A DNA stretch of 64,000 bases from Chitinophaga sp. CF418 (GTDB lineage Bacteria > Bacteroidota > Bacteroidia > Chitinophagales > Chitinophagaceae). The position numbers and the translations under genes are program-made. The DNA is taken from NCBI RefSeq assembly GCF_900142925.1, contig NZ_FRCN01000001.1, positions 930,001 through 994,000 on the forward strand, read 5' to 3'. This document shows positions 26,953 through 36,081 of the stretch, piece after piece (position 1 is the first letter of the stretch; each line of letters starts with the position of its first letter). The notes beneath the pieces were generated by a model, which was not told the DNA's origin, made no database searches, and saw only the letters and a program-made list of their open reading frames with translations.

Positions 26953-27822
26953 TTATTGGCACCCTTCGCCGCTGATATATATTTCTTTTTTGTCCTGACT
27001 GATGCGGTACGTGGAATTGTTGATCTTACACAGTAGTTCCAATATTCTCTCCATAGGTGTGTGTTCATCAAAGCTGGCAATGAATGTACACTTCTTCAGT
27101 GCATCGTTTTCAAAATGGAAAGCCACGTCGTACTTCCTGCTTAGCATGTTTGCAATAGATTCAAATGTTTCATTGTTCACTTCAAACCCGCCATTTATCC
27201 AGGCGTGGTAGACTGTTGCGTTGACTGTTCTTTCGGCGGAGCTGTCCGTTTGTTTTTCCAGCGTGATCTGTTTATTAGCTGTCAGTACAGTAATATGTTT
27301 CTTTTCATCTTCTACCCTTATCTTTCCTGAAGCGACGGTAATTAATGTTGGCTCGCCACTGTAGGCTTTAATATTGAAGCTGGTGCCCAATACAGTGGTA
27401 ATACTATTTCCGGCCTTTACGACAAAGGGGCGGGCGCCTTTTTTCACATCGAAAAACGCTTCACCGCTGAGCATAACTTCCCTGCGCTGTGCCCCGTCAT
27501 TGTATTGCAATTTGCTATCAGCATTCAACCATACGACGGAACTGTCGGGCAGTACGATCCTGTTCTGTTGTTCCCTGGGTACATATACGACAAGTTTCTT
27601 TTCATCCCGCTTCGGATATAAAGCCCAGATCCCTGCGGCTATCACAACTGCGGCTGCCATCCACCATACTGTGGACAGATGCCGTTTCCGGGGACTGTCT
27701 TCATTCCCGATTGCATCCATTTCTTCCTTTCCATACCATTGCATCAGGATGTTGATCTCTTCCTCTGTGGCGGTGCCTGCCAGCCATTTGCGGGCAAGTT
27801 CGTGGATGTAATCGTCAGGCAT
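26953..27822 (-). CDS. FecR-family anti-sigma factor
   Basis: 289-aa inner-membrane anti-sigma. Cytoplasmic N-terminus (about 1-50, DDYIHELARKWLAGTATEEE), one membrane helix (about 51-68, WWMAAAVVIAAGIWAL), the FecR domain (VLPDSSVVWLNADSKLQY, EAFFDVKKGARPF, VLGTSFNIKAYSG) and a C-terminal DUF4974/STN-like domain (FESIANMLSRKYDVAFHF). It lies 70 bp downstream of its sigma gene and upstream of susC. Known: holds the ECF sigma until the STN domain of the receptor signals substrate. Confidence 0.93.
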   Translation of the reverse strand: MPDDYIHELARKWLAGTATEEEINILMQWYGKEEMDAIGNEDSPRKRHLSTVWWMAAAVVIAAGIWALYPKRDEKKLVVYVPREQQNRIVLPDSSVVWLNADSKLQYNDGAQRREVMLSGEAFFDVKKGARPFVVKAGNSITTVLGTSFNIKAYSGEPTLITVASGKIRVEDEKKHITVLTANKQITLEKQTDSSAERTVNATVYHAWINGGFEVNNETFESIANMLSRKYDVAFHFENDALKKCTFIASFDEHTPMERILELLCKINNSTYRISQDKKEIYISGEGCQ

Positions 27823-27892
27823 TATTTCCGAGTTATACTAATTAAGAGTGTATAACTGACAATTTACCCTTGCTTTTGAAAAAGATTTTTTT

Positions 27893-28480
27893 TCAGAGGA
27901 GGAAAGTGTGTAGTGCGCTTAGTTTCAGGCGTAATATTTTCAGGGCTTTGGTGAGGTGACCTTCGGCAGTTTTTTGGGATATATTGAAGGTTTCGGCCGC
28001 CTGGCTGATGGAGTAGTCGAGCAGTTTATTATAGTAGAATACCTGCCGGCTTTTTTCAGGCAGGTCATTGGCAACAGTTTCTATTAATTGGAGCAGCAGC
28101 CTGTCATTTACCAGCGCTTCCACGTCAGCGCCATTGTTGCCGGCAGCTTCCGATAAATGAGACAAGATCTTCATCCTGGAGGCAATAGTCTGTTTGCTGG
28201 CCAGGTAATGAAATACAGCGTAACGGGTGATGGCAAAGAGGTAAGGTTTCAGGGCTGAGATCTCTATATCATGTCTTTTCTCCCATAAGATGATGAAGGA
28301 GTCCTGTACGATCTCTTCTGCGATCTCTTTGACCTGCAGGCGCTTCATGGTGACATGGAATAACAGGTCCCAATACCGGTTGTACACTTCGTTAAAAGCG
28401 TCTACGGAATCGACCCTGATCATATCCCACAGGTATTTATCCGTGCAAGTGGAATCCGGATGAATGTGCGCGTTCTTCAC
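27893..28480 (-). CDS. ECF RNA polymerase sigma factor
   Basis: 195-aa ECF sigma. Region 2 (about 20-90) contains FNEVYNRYWDLLFHVTMK and EEIVQDSFIILWEKRHDIE; region 4 (about 130-185) contains YNKLLDYSISQAAETFNISQKTAEGHL. Expected to transcribe the downstream SusC-SusD-GH127 operon when released by the FecR protein next to it. It is the first gene of the minus-strand unit. Confidence 0.93.
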   Translation of the reverse strand: MKNAHIHPDSTCTDKYLWDMIRVDSVDAFNEVYNRYWDLLFHVTMKRLQVKEIAEEIVQDSFIILWEKRHDIEISALKPYLFAITRYAVFHYLASKQTIASRMKILSHLSEAAGNNGADVEALVNDRLLLQLIETVANDLPEKSRQVFYYNKLLDYSISQAAETFNISQKTAEGHLTKALKILRLKLSALHTFLL

Positions 28481-28598
28481 GTGAAAAGTATAAAGCCCTT
28501 ATAAGTGTGTAAGCTACAATTATTTCTTCATTTTTCCAATATGGGAGTAGTTATCAGGAAACGCCTGTTGTGATATTTTTTCTTTATGTGTTATGGAA

Positions 28599-29306
28599 TT
28601 ATAAGGTAGTGGCATTGACTGCATTCATCATGGTGCAACCTACTATTCCGGCAGTTTCGGTACGCAGGCGGGTGTCTCCCAGGGAAACGGGCTGGAATCC
28701 TTTTTCCAGTGCCAGTTTGATTTCTTCCGGGGTGAAGTCGCCTTCAGGTCCTATGAGCAGTAAGCTGTCCTTACCCGGCTGCATGGCTTGCCAGAGGTGC
28801 TGTTTCTGTTCCGGCAGGCAATGAGCAATAAATAGCTGATTTGCGGGAGGCTGCTGCACCAATGCGTCAAAAGTAGCTGGCGCTGTGAGCTCCGGCAGGT
28901 AAAATTGCTGCGATTGCAGCATGGCGGAAACGAGGATGTTCTCAAAACGGTCGGCACGGAACTTTTCCTTTTCAGTACGCTGACTCACCAGTGGGATGAT
29001 GGTCTGCATTCCGATCTCAGTAGCTTTTTCCAGGAACCATTCTATGCGGGAGGTATTTTTGGTAAAGGAGATGGCAATACGGACAGGCGCTTTTACTGGT
29101 GGCATCAGTTCATAGTTTTTTATCTGTACGACACACTTCTTACGGTTGTCGTCCGTGATAGCGGCGGTATATCTGCCACCACGACCGTCAGCCAGCAGCA
29201 CTTCATCGCCGGCCTCATGGCGGAGCACCTGGATGCAGTATTTAGAGGTAGGTTCGTCCATTGTGTAATGCCCGGCGCCGGGAGTGATGTCTTTCGCGTA
29301 AAACAT
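28599..29306 (-). CDS. rsmE: 16S rRNA m3U1498 methyltransferase
   Basis: 235-aa SPOUT-class RNA methyltransferase. The start is set at 29306 (MFYAKDITPG), where the usual family N-terminus begins; 22 extra upstream codons are unrelated. An N-terminal PUA-like domain (about 1-75, CIQVLRHEAGDEVLLADGRG) precedes the knotted SAM-binding domain with EKATEIGMQTIIPLVSQRT, LLIGPEGDFTPEEI and SLGDTRLRTETA. Known reaction: N3-methylation of U1498 of 16S rRNA. A stand-alone housekeeping gene; a large palindrome lies 65 bp upstream. Confidence 0.95.
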   Translation of the reverse strand: MFYAKDITPGAGHYTMDEPTSKYCIQVLRHEAGDEVLLADGRGGRYTAAITDDNRKKCVVQIKNYELMPPVKAPVRIAISFTKNTSRIEWFLEKATEIGMQTIIPLVSQRTEKEKFRADRFENILVSAMLQSQQFYLPELTAPATFDALVQQPPANQLFIAHCLPEQKQHLWQAMQPGKDSLLLIGPEGDFTPEEIKLALEKGFQPVSLGDTRLRTETAGIVGCTMMNAVNATTL

Positions 29307-29370
29307 GATTGCCTGTTGAAATTTTTGCAAATATCGGTTACCTGGGTGAGAAAGGGGCCATATGAGGATC

Positions 29371-29465
29371 ATACAACCAGCATATGACCAGCATTATCCT
29401 TCGTTAATCTTTCGTTCCGAACGAAGGATTAACGAAGGATAATGCTGGTCATATGCAAGTTGTAT
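29371..29465. repeat. 95-bp palindrome with 47-bp arms
   Basis: Left arm 29371-29417 and right arm 29419-29465 are inverted copies with one base between them and only about four mismatches (one near the centre, three near the outer ends). The arms include CATATGACCAGCATTATCC and its complement, and TAACGAAGGAT is itself part of a short direct repeat within the arm. There is no T-run, so it is not a standard terminator. It lies between the MATE gene and rsmE, both minus-strand. Confidence 0.92.
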
Positions 29466-29540
29466 ACTGGATATATGCAGGAAACACCTGGACCTGACCA
29501 AGGATTTTGACAGTTTCCCGGCACGCAAAGCAACACAATG

Positions 29541-30884
29541 CTACACCTCCGCCACTACTGCCCTCGTCTTATGCTGAAACCTGAAAAACAACAATATCGA
29601 CGCTGTCAGTAACCCTATCAGCAGGCCCCACCAAATACCCTGTACTCCAAATTCCAGGTAAATTCCCAGGAAGTAACCCACAGGCAATCCCAGCACCCAA
29701 TACGCCAGCAATGTAATGATAGTCGGTATTCGTACATCTCCCAATCCACGGAGAATACCGAGTCCTACCACCTGTGTTCCATCAAACAACTGGAAGAAGG
29801 CAGCAATGATGAGCAGATCAGCGGCGATGTCAATAACAGCAGGATCATTGATATACATAAGCGGTAACAGCCTGCAGCCCAGCATGAAGATCAGGGCTGT
29901 TGTTCCCATCATCACCAGTACCATGTGATAACTCGCGATCGCGGAAGACCGCAGTTCCCGCCATTGTCCTGCACCAAAGTGATTCCCGCTTTTAATACCT
30001 GCGGCAGCAGAGATACCGCTCGCCATCATATAGGTAATGGACGCCAGGTTGATGGCTATCTGATGGGCAGCTTGTTCTCTCGCCCCAATCCAGCCAGCCA
30101 TCACGATAGCGCTACTGAAGGCGCTCACTTCAAAGATATACTGCAGGGCAACAGGCGTACCGATACCCAGAATTTGTTTGATAGCGGCAAGAGACAAATA
30201 GCGTTGCCGGAAGTGTACCAGGTAGGCCTTGAAACGGGGAGAGGACAGCACATACCAGGTCATAGCAACCGCCATCAGGACCCTGTCTGTGAGCGTACCG
30301 ATACCAACGCCGACAACCCCAAGCCTGGGCGCTCCAAACAGCCCGTACACCAGGGTAATCCCTACTGCTATATTCAGCACATTCCCGATTATACTGATGT
30401 TCATGGCCTGCCGGGTAAATCCCAACCCTTCTGCAAACTGTTTAAACGTCAGGAAGATCATCAGTGGGAAGTAGGAAATACCCAGTAACTGTAAAAATGG
30501 TCTGGTCAACACACGTACATCCTCTTCCTGTCCCAACAGGTGCAGGTAATTGCTGCCGGTTATGATGGCTGTAGATAATAATAATCCAAGGACGATGTTA
30601 ATGACCAGGCTATGGCGCAAGAGGAAGCCGCATTGGGCAAGGTTCTTACGGCCATGCTCCTGGGCTATCAGCGGGGTGAGGCCATAAGACATGCCAATCC
30701 CTACCACCATAAATACAGAAAATATACTGCTGCCCAGCGCAACTGCCGCCAGGGGCACTTTACCCGTATGACCGATAATAATTGTGTCAGAAAAGGCAAC
30801 CATTACGTGCCCGAGCTGGGAAATAACTACAGGGTATGCTAACCGGAAATTGTCTTTATAGTACAGACGATATTTAGTCCACAT
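29541..30884 (-). CDS. MATE-family multidrug/cation efflux transporter
   Basis: 447-aa inner-membrane protein with about 12 hydrophobic helices in two homologous halves. Family landmarks: LAYPVVISQLGHVMVAFSDTIIIGHTG at the start (first helix with the conserved Asp-Thr), GLTPLIAQEHGR, and in the second half GTPVALQYIFEVSAFS and MASGISAAAGIKSGNHFGAG. Known: Na+ or H+ driven export of cationic drugs. The nearest NorM-type relatives have the same length, so it is complete. Substrate unknown. Confidence 0.9.
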   Translation of the reverse strand: MWTKYRLYYKDNFRLAYPVVISQLGHVMVAFSDTIIIGHTGKVPLAAVALGSSIFSVFMVVGIGMSYGLTPLIAQEHGRKNLAQCGFLLRHSLVINIVLGLLLSTAIITGSNYLHLLGQEEDVRVLTRPFLQLLGISYFPLMIFLTFKQFAEGLGFTRQAMNISIIGNVLNIAVGITLVYGLFGAPRLGVVGVGIGTLTDRVLMAVAMTWYVLSSPRFKAYLVHFRQRYLSLAAIKQILGIGTPVALQYIFEVSAFSSAIVMAGWIGAREQAAHQIAINLASITYMMASGISAAAGIKSGNHFGAGQWRELRSSAIASYHMVLVMMGTTALIFMLGCRLLPLMYINDPAVIDIAADLLIIAAFFQLFDGTQVVGLGILRGLGDVRIPTIITLLAYWVLGLPVGYFLGIYLEFGVQGIWWGLLIGLLTASILLFFRFQHKTRAVVAEV

Positions 30885-30897
30885 AATTCTTATAAGG

Positions 30898-30937
30898 GGA
30901 AAATTAAAAAGGCGCCCCGTGCAGAAGGAGCGCCTTT
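30898..30937 (-). terminator. Intrinsic terminator of dnaB
   Basis: On the minus strand an 8-bp perfect stem AAAGGCGC / GCGCCTTT is followed by TTTAATTTT. It begins 26 bp beyond the dnaB stop codon. Confidence 0.8.
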
Positions 30938-30962
30938 CAGTATTATTACTAATTCTGTTTAC

Positions 30963-32531
30963 TTAAAAAGGAGCATCTTCAAATCCTTCATCGAAGTTCA
31001 TGTCATTCATTTTGGAACCCTTCTGGATATACAGTTTCGCTTCATCATTTCCACCAGGGTCATTATTGCGCATACCCGCAAATGAATTACTGCTGCCACC
31101 TCCAGGGTTTTCCAGGCTACCATCGTCCTCAAAACGCTGGAATTCCAGTACCGCGCGCAGCTTGATGGTATCCAGCTGACCGTTACGGTGTTTGGCTATA
31201 CGCACGTGGGTTTCACCTTTGTTGGACTCGCCCATCTCGTTGGTATTGATCTCATAGTATTCAGGACGGTACAGGAACATTACCATGTCAGCATCCTGCT
31301 CGATCGCTCCGGATTCACGGAGGTCACTCAACTGTGGCATCTTGTTACCATCTTTACGCTTTTCCACATCACGGCTCAACTGGGAGAGGGCCAGGATCGG
31401 CACGTGCAACTCTTTCGCCAGACCTTTCAGGTCCCTGGAGATCTTACTGATCTCCTGCTCACGGTTGGTGCCCTTTCCATCGGCGCTACCACTCATCAGC
31501 TGCAGGTAGTCGATGATGATCACCCCTACTCCATGGTTATGTACCAGCCTTCTGGCCTTGGCGCGCAACTCGAAGATGTTCAGTGCCGGGGTATCGTCTA
31601 TGAAGATAGGCGCTTTTGCCAGGCGTTCAATACCATGGGTCATCAGCTTCTTCATTTCATACTCTTCCAACTTACCCCTGGTGATCTTTTCCAGTTTTAT
31701 TTCAGACTCCGCGGACAGGATACGTTGTACGATCTGTCCGGAGGACATTTCCAAAGAGAACACCGCTGCACCTTTCGGGAATCTCGGGTGAAGGGCGGCA
31801 TTTCTGGCCAGGTTCAGTGCGAAAGCCGTCTTACCCACCGCAGGACGTGCCGCGATGATGATAAGATCCGTCGACTGCCAGCCATAGGTCACCTTGTCCA
31901 GAGATGGGAAACCGGAAGGTACCCCTGTAATATCATCCCCACGGTTACGCAGGTCTTCAATACGTTTCATGGTGTTCACCAACACACGGTCGATACTGTC
32001 GTAGTTCTTACGTAAGTGGTTGTTGGTCACCTCGAAGAGTTTACTTTCCGCGGAATCCAGCAGGTCGAATACGTCTGCCGTGTCCTCGTAAGACTCACTC
32101 AGTATCTCTCCGGATATGCGGATCAGTTCCCGCTGGATGAATTTCTGGAGGATGATACGCGCATGCGCCTCGATATTGGCGGAAGAAACCACCGTGTTTG
32201 TCAGTCTGGTAATATAATATGGGCCGCCTACTATTTCCAGTTCGCCCATTGAACGCAGTTCTTCCACAACGGTCAGGATGTCCACCGGCATGGATTTACC
32301 TGCCAGCCGTGTCATAGCCGTAAATATCTTCTGATGTGCTTCTACATAAAAACATTCACCTTTCAATATCTCTACCACTGTGTCAAATGCTCCTTTCTCC
32401 AGCATAATGGCTCCCAATACAGCCTCCTCCATCTCTTTTGCCTGTGGAGGAATCTTGCCGTACATCATGGTAGATACGTCAACGGACGACTTACGGCGTA
32501 CATTGCGGTCTTTCTTTAGATTGAGATCCAT
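30963..32531 (-). CDS. dnaB: Replicative DNA helicase DnaB
   Basis: 522-aa hexameric helicase that unwinds DNA at the replication fork. The N-terminal domain (about 25-130, PPQAKEMEEAVLGAIMLEKG) is followed by a linker and a RecA-like domain with Walker A AARPAVGKTAF, Walker B VIIIDYLQLM, and LSQLSRDVEKR with the conserved C-terminal DLRESGAIEQDAD and FLYRPEYY. No intein is present. An N-terminal basic stretch (NLKKDRNVRRKS) and a Gly/Asn-rich C-terminal tail are common in Bacteroidota. Divergent from pheT. Confidence 0.96.
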   Translation of the reverse strand: MDLNLKKDRNVRRKSSVDVSTMMYGKIPPQAKEMEEAVLGAIMLEKGAFDTVVEILKGECFYVEAHQKIFTAMTRLAGKSMPVDILTVVEELRSMGELEIVGGPYYITRLTNTVVSSANIEAHARIILQKFIQRELIRISGEILSESYEDTADVFDLLDSAESKLFEVTNNHLRKNYDSIDRVLVNTMKRIEDLRNRGDDITGVPSGFPSLDKVTYGWQSTDLIIIAARPAVGKTAFALNLARNAALHPRFPKGAAVFSLEMSSGQIVQRILSAESEIKLEKITRGKLEEYEMKKLMTHGIERLAKAPIFIDDTPALNIFELRAKARRLVHNHGVGVIIIDYLQLMSGSADGKGTNREQEISKISRDLKGLAKELHVPILALSQLSRDVEKRKDGNKMPQLSDLRESGAIEQDADMVMFLYRPEYYEINTNEMGESNKGETHVRIAKHRNGQLDTIKLRAVLEFQRFEDDGSLENPGGGSSNSFAGMRNNDPGGNDEAKLYIQKGSKMNDMNFDEGFEDAPF

Positions 32532-33251
32532 CTATATGTTCGTTGATTAGTCTGTTAATCAAAAAGTTAATATGTCGTGGCTTCCTTAGTTATCATTACA
32601 ATTTATTGTACCAGTTGTGCCATTCCCGTTTTATGAAATTGTAAACTTTTTAGGGCCGTACTGACTAAGGTAACCGCATTTTTCGATTTTCTAAAGTTTG
32701 CCTGGGTATATAATTTATAAGGTGACATGCACAGGTTATGCACCCGCAAAATGACAGTTATACACTGACTATCGATTCATTATCCACCAAACTCACACAA
32801 TATCCCCATACAAAGGTCTGGATATTCACAAACAATGTGTAAAAAAGTTTCACACATAAGCCTTGTTGATTTGCACATTTCTTCCCGACGAGGTTTCTTC
32901 CACTTTCGTATTCCGGTGACCGGTATAATTTGGTGTAATTGTTGGAAAGGCGCGCGGGGGCGTGATGTAGTGCCTGTTCACCATTGTTCCATACCGATTC
33001 GTAGGCCCCTTTTCGGGATCGGCAGAAACTGAATTGGGCAGATCATGCCGCTTGCCCCTTTGTTACGCTATCGCATACATAAAGCACTCCTTGTCCTGGG
33101 GAATGCTCAGAAGCGAGGTCGGATAGGTGATGTTATTCACATTTTTGAGGGGTTGTCGGCAACCAGCAGGAGTTCCAGCCGCTATTCCTTCCCTCTATAT
33201 AGGGACTATTCACGATTTACACTAACTTTACGGACTTATATAAATTTACAA
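32532..33251. other. 720-bp non-coding gap between dnaB and pheT
   Basis: Divergent promoter region of dnaB (minus) and pheT (plus), but far longer than promoters need. The left third is AT-rich. The right part (about 32.94-33.07 kb) is GC-richer and folds as a rod (see the ncRNA candidate). Reading frames here (32835-33032; 33045 into pheT) have no protein-like features. Confidence 0.7.
32941..33065 (+). ncRNA. Candidate structured RNA, rod-like with central bubble
   Basis: Nested pairings read by eye: AAAGG (32946-50) with CCTTT (33057-61), CGTGAT (32961-66) with ATCATG (33042-47), TGCC (32971-74) with GGCA (33037-40), TTCA (32977-80) with TGAA (33030-33), CCGAT (32994-98) with ATCGG (33018-22), and a terminal CCC/GGG stem. 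A large open bubble of 13 nt on one side and 7 nt on the other separates the TTCA/TGAA and CCGAT/ATCGG stems. A promoter-like TATAATTTG (32924-32932) sits just upstream. The shape recalls 6S RNA, which mimics an open promoter, but no sequence match was checked and it could be another RNA or a pheT leader. Confidence 0.4.
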
Positions 33252-35684
33252 ATGACTATTTCGTACAATTGGCTGTGTGACTATTTGCCGGTTAAACCCG
33301 CACCGGAGGAACTATCTGTTATTTTGACGCGTATAGGCCTGGAGGTGGAAAGCCTGGAACAATTCGAGTCTGTAAAGGGCAGTCTTGAAGGACTTGTGAT
33401 AGGCGAGGTATTGACTGTAGCGCCCCATCCCAATGCCGATAAACTGAGATTAACAACAGTAAATACAGGTAGCGGGGAACCGCTGCACATTGTTTGCGGC
33501 GCTCCTAATGTAGCTGTCGGACAAAAAGTAGTAATAGCACCTATAGGAGCCACTATCTACCCTGCCAGCGGAGAACCGCTGACCATGAAAAAAGCGAAGA
33601 TCCGCGGAGAAGAAAGCCATGGAATGATCTGTGCGGAAGATGAAATCGGTATCGGCGAAAGCCACGCCGGTATTATGGTGCTCGACCCGTCCCTGCAACC
33701 CGGTACCCCTGCCAGGGATGTATTTAAACCTGTTCAGGACTGGATCTATGAAATCGGCCTGACCCCCAACAGAATGGACGCCATGAGTCACCTGGGTGTG
33801 GCCAAAGATGTGTGTGCCTACCTGAACAACAGCGAGAACACACTGAAATACAAGGCATTAACACCTGAATTATCTACCCTGCCCAAAGCAGCCGCTCCTT
33901 ACCAGATCGGCGTTACGATAGAAAATACGGAAGCCTGTCCACGGTACAGCGGTATTTCCATTACCGGCGTGAAGATCGCTGCTTCCCCCGACTGGCTGAA
34001 GAATAGACTGCTGGCCATCGGTGTAAGGCCTATTAATAATATAGTAGACATCACCAACTTCATCCTGCATGAAACCGGCCAGCCGCTGCATGCTTTTGAT
34101 GCCGACGCCGTAGACGGCCGTCAAGTCATTGTGAAGAACCTGCCGCAGAACACTGTTTTTGTAACGCTTGATGAAAAAGAGCGCAAACTGGATGCCGCAG
34201 ACCTGATGATCTGCGATGGCAAGGGTGAGCCCATGTGTATTGCAGGTGTTTTCGGCGGACTGCATTCCGGTGTGAAGGATACGACTACGAACATCTTCCT
34301 GGAGAGCGCCTGCTTCAGCCCTGCCAGCATCCGTCCTACTTCCTTCCGTCATGGACTCCGTACTGATGCGGCAGCCCGTTTCGAAAAAGGAACTGATATT
34401 TCCGCAACGGCTTATGTATTACAGCGCGCCGCAGCCCTGATCTGCGAACTGGCAGGTGGTCAGGCAGCATCAGAAGTAGTGGATGTATATCCTCATCCGA
34501 AGGCACAGACAGAAGTAGAAACAAGCTGGAACTATATCCGCAAGCTGAGTGGAAAGGCTTATCCTGAAGATAAGATTGTGAATATCCTGAGTAGCCTGGG
34601 CTTCGGCATTCTTAAAAAAGATGCTGAAAGACTGCGTGTGAGTGTGCCTTACAGTAAACCCGATATCAGCATCCCGGCAGATATCGTGGAGGAAGTAATG
34701 CGTATTGACGGTCTGGATAACATAGAGATCCCTTCCCAGGTGCTGATCACCCCTTCCGCCAATCCGAAAACGGACAGGGAGAAAGTACGTGAAAAAGCAG
34801 CTAATTACCTGGCATCCAACGGGTTTAACGAGATTTTTACCAACTCTATCACAAATAGTAAGTATTTTACACCTGAAGTACTGCAATATACTGTGAAGAT
34901 GATCAACAGCCTCAGCGCTGATCTGGATGTGATGCGCCCTTCCATGCTGGAAACCGGCCTGGAAAGTGTAGCACACAACCTGAATCGCCGTAATGACAAC
35001 CTGTTGTTCTTCGAATTCGGTAACACATATGCTGTCAGCGAACAGGGCAAATATGATGAAACTGCTCACCTGAGCCTCTACCTGACCGGTCAGAAAAGAA
35101 CGGAAAGCTGGATGCACAAAGCTGAGCCGGTTGACTTCTACTTCCTGAAGGGCTTTGTACAGAACCTCTTCAGGCAATTGGGCCTCAATGGTCTGCAATG
35201 GGCGGAAGCCGAAAACAACGCACTCCAGAATGGCTGGCAGATTAGTGTTAAGAACAAGCCGCTAGTAGTGCTCGGCGCTGTTAACGCACAGAAACTGAAA
35301 CAGTTCGATATTAAGCAGCCAGTGTGGTTTGCCGACTTCAACTGGAAGATTGTATTGGGATTACTGCAAAAAAGCGATAACTTTTACAAGGAAATACCGA
35401 AGTTCCCGGCTGTTCGCCGTGACCTTGCGCTGGTACTGGACAAGCAGGTAAAATTTGCTGCTGTGGAAGCTGCCGCCAAAACGGTTAAGTCTTCCCTGCT
35501 ACAGGAACTGAACCTCTTCGACGTTTTTGAGAGTGAGAAACTGGGCGCTAATAAAAAGTCATATGCCGTTAGCTTCACCTTCCAGGATGCACAGAAGACC
35601 CTTACCGATAAAGAGATTGATGCGGTAATGGATAAGCTGGTGAAAGCATTCGAAGGACAGTTACAGGCAGAAATCAGGAAATAA
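33252..35684 (+). CDS. pheT: Phenylalanine-tRNA ligase beta subunit
   Basis: 810-aa subunit of the (alpha-beta)2 synthetase that charges tRNA-Phe. The start at 33252 (MTISYNWLCDYLP) is the usual family N-terminus; the open frame extends 69 codons upstream only by chance through the non-coding region. Domains in order: tRNA-binding EMAP-like domain (about 40-150, GEVLTVAPHPNADKLRL), B3/B4 editing domain (LTPNRMDAMSHLGVAKD and beyond), B5 (VETSWNYIRKLSG region), the catalytic-like core and the C-terminal FDX-ACB anticodon-binding domain (KFPAVRRDLALVLD to GQLQAEIRK). Followed by zapB-like, zapA and rny in the same direction. Confidence 0.96.
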   Translation: MTISYNWLCDYLPVKPAPEELSVILTRIGLEVESLEQFESVKGSLEGLVIGEVLTVAPHPNADKLRLTTVNTGSGEPLHIVCGAPNVAVGQKVVIAPIGATIYPASGEPLTMKKAKIRGEESHGMICAEDEIGIGESHAGIMVLDPSLQPGTPARDVFKPVQDWIYEIGLTPNRMDAMSHLGVAKDVCAYLNNSENTLKYKALTPELSTLPKAAAPYQIGVTIENTEACPRYSGISITGVKIAASPDWLKNRLLAIGVRPINNIVDITNFILHETGQPLHAFDADAVDGRQVIVKNLPQNTVFVTLDEKERKLDAADLMICDGKGEPMCIAGVFGGLHSGVKDTTTNIFLESACFSPASIRPTSFRHGLRTDAAARFEKGTDISATAYVLQRAAALICELAGGQAASEVVDVYPHPKAQTEVETSWNYIRKLSGKAYPEDKIVNILSSLGFGILKKDAERLRVSVPYSKPDISIPADIVEEVMRIDGLDNIEIPSQVLITPSANPKTDREKVREKAANYLASNGFNEIFTNSITNSKYFTPEVLQYTVKMINSLSADLDVMRPSMLETGLESVAHNLNRRNDNLLFFEFGNTYAVSEQGKYDETAHLSLYLTGQKRTESWMHKAEPVDFYFLKGFVQNLFRQLGLNGLQWAEAENNALQNGWQISVKNKPLVVLGAVNAQKLKQFDIKQPVWFADFNWKIVLGLLQKSDNFYKEIPKFPAVRRDLALVLDKQVKFAAVEAAAKTVKSSLLQELNLFDVFESEKLGANKKSYAVSFTFQDAQKTLTDKEIDAVMDKLVKAFEGQLQAEIRK

Positions 35685-35693
35685 TCGGATTAG

Positions 35694-35732
35694 GAATTAA
35701 GAAGTGGGTATAATGACCTCGCTTCTTAATTC
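35694..35732 (+). terminator. Hairpin after pheT
   Basis: An 11-bp perfect stem GAATTAAGAAG / CTTCTTAATTC with a 17-nt loop, starting 9 bp past the pheT stop. The tail after the stem is TTAGTAAT, weak for termination, so it may instead be an RNA stability element between pheT and the downstream genes. Confidence 0.45.
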
Positions 35733-35752
35733 TTAGTAATGAATTGAACTTT

Positions 35753-36061
35753 ATGGCTTTAGAGCAGTACATACAAAGGATAGACGATAAGCTTCATTTG
35801 TTGTTGAAAAAGCTACAGCAGGTGCAGGCTGAAAATGTATTGCTGAAAGAGCAATTGCAGGAACAGGAAGAAACACTGGCAGCCCGGGATGAAACGATCG
35901 CCACCCTGGAAAATAAGCTACACCTGGCCAAAATGGCCGTGGCCACCCAGGGATCGCCGTCCAGCCGGGAAGACGATGAAGAATTCAGAAAGGAAATGCG
36001 AAACAAGATCAATGATTATATAAAAGAGATCGATCGCTGTATCGCACTGTTAAACAGCTAG
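35753..36061 (+). CDS. Coiled-coil protein, probable ZapB-like division factor
   Basis: 102-aa protein predicted to be almost entirely a coiled coil (heptads through LLLKKLQQVQAENVLLKEQ and EETLAARDETIATLENK), followed by an acidic link and a helical C-terminus ending DRCIALLNS. The ATG at 35753 is preferred; a TTG three codons upstream is possible. In Bacteroidota a protein of this kind lies directly before zapA, and this one is 20 bp before it. The link to cell division is inferred from that pairing and from the coiled-coil form; no enzymatic motif is present. Confidence 0.75.
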   Translation: MALEQYIQRIDDKLHLLLKKLQQVQAENVLLKEQLQEQEETLAARDETIATLENKLHLAKMAVATQGSPSSREDDEEFRKEMRNKINDYIKEIDRCIALLNS

Positions 36062-36081
36062 TTAAAACCAAATTTACCGAC

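Noticed and set aside
29371..29465. Insertion sequence
   Set aside because: The palindrome has no transposase gene or internal coding sequence.
31188..32015. 275-codon frame antisense to dnaB
   Set aside because: A shadow of the highly conserved DnaB sequence on the other strand.
32835..33032. 65-codon frame in the dnaB-pheT gap
   Set aside because: Overlaps the folded RNA candidate and has no protein-like features.
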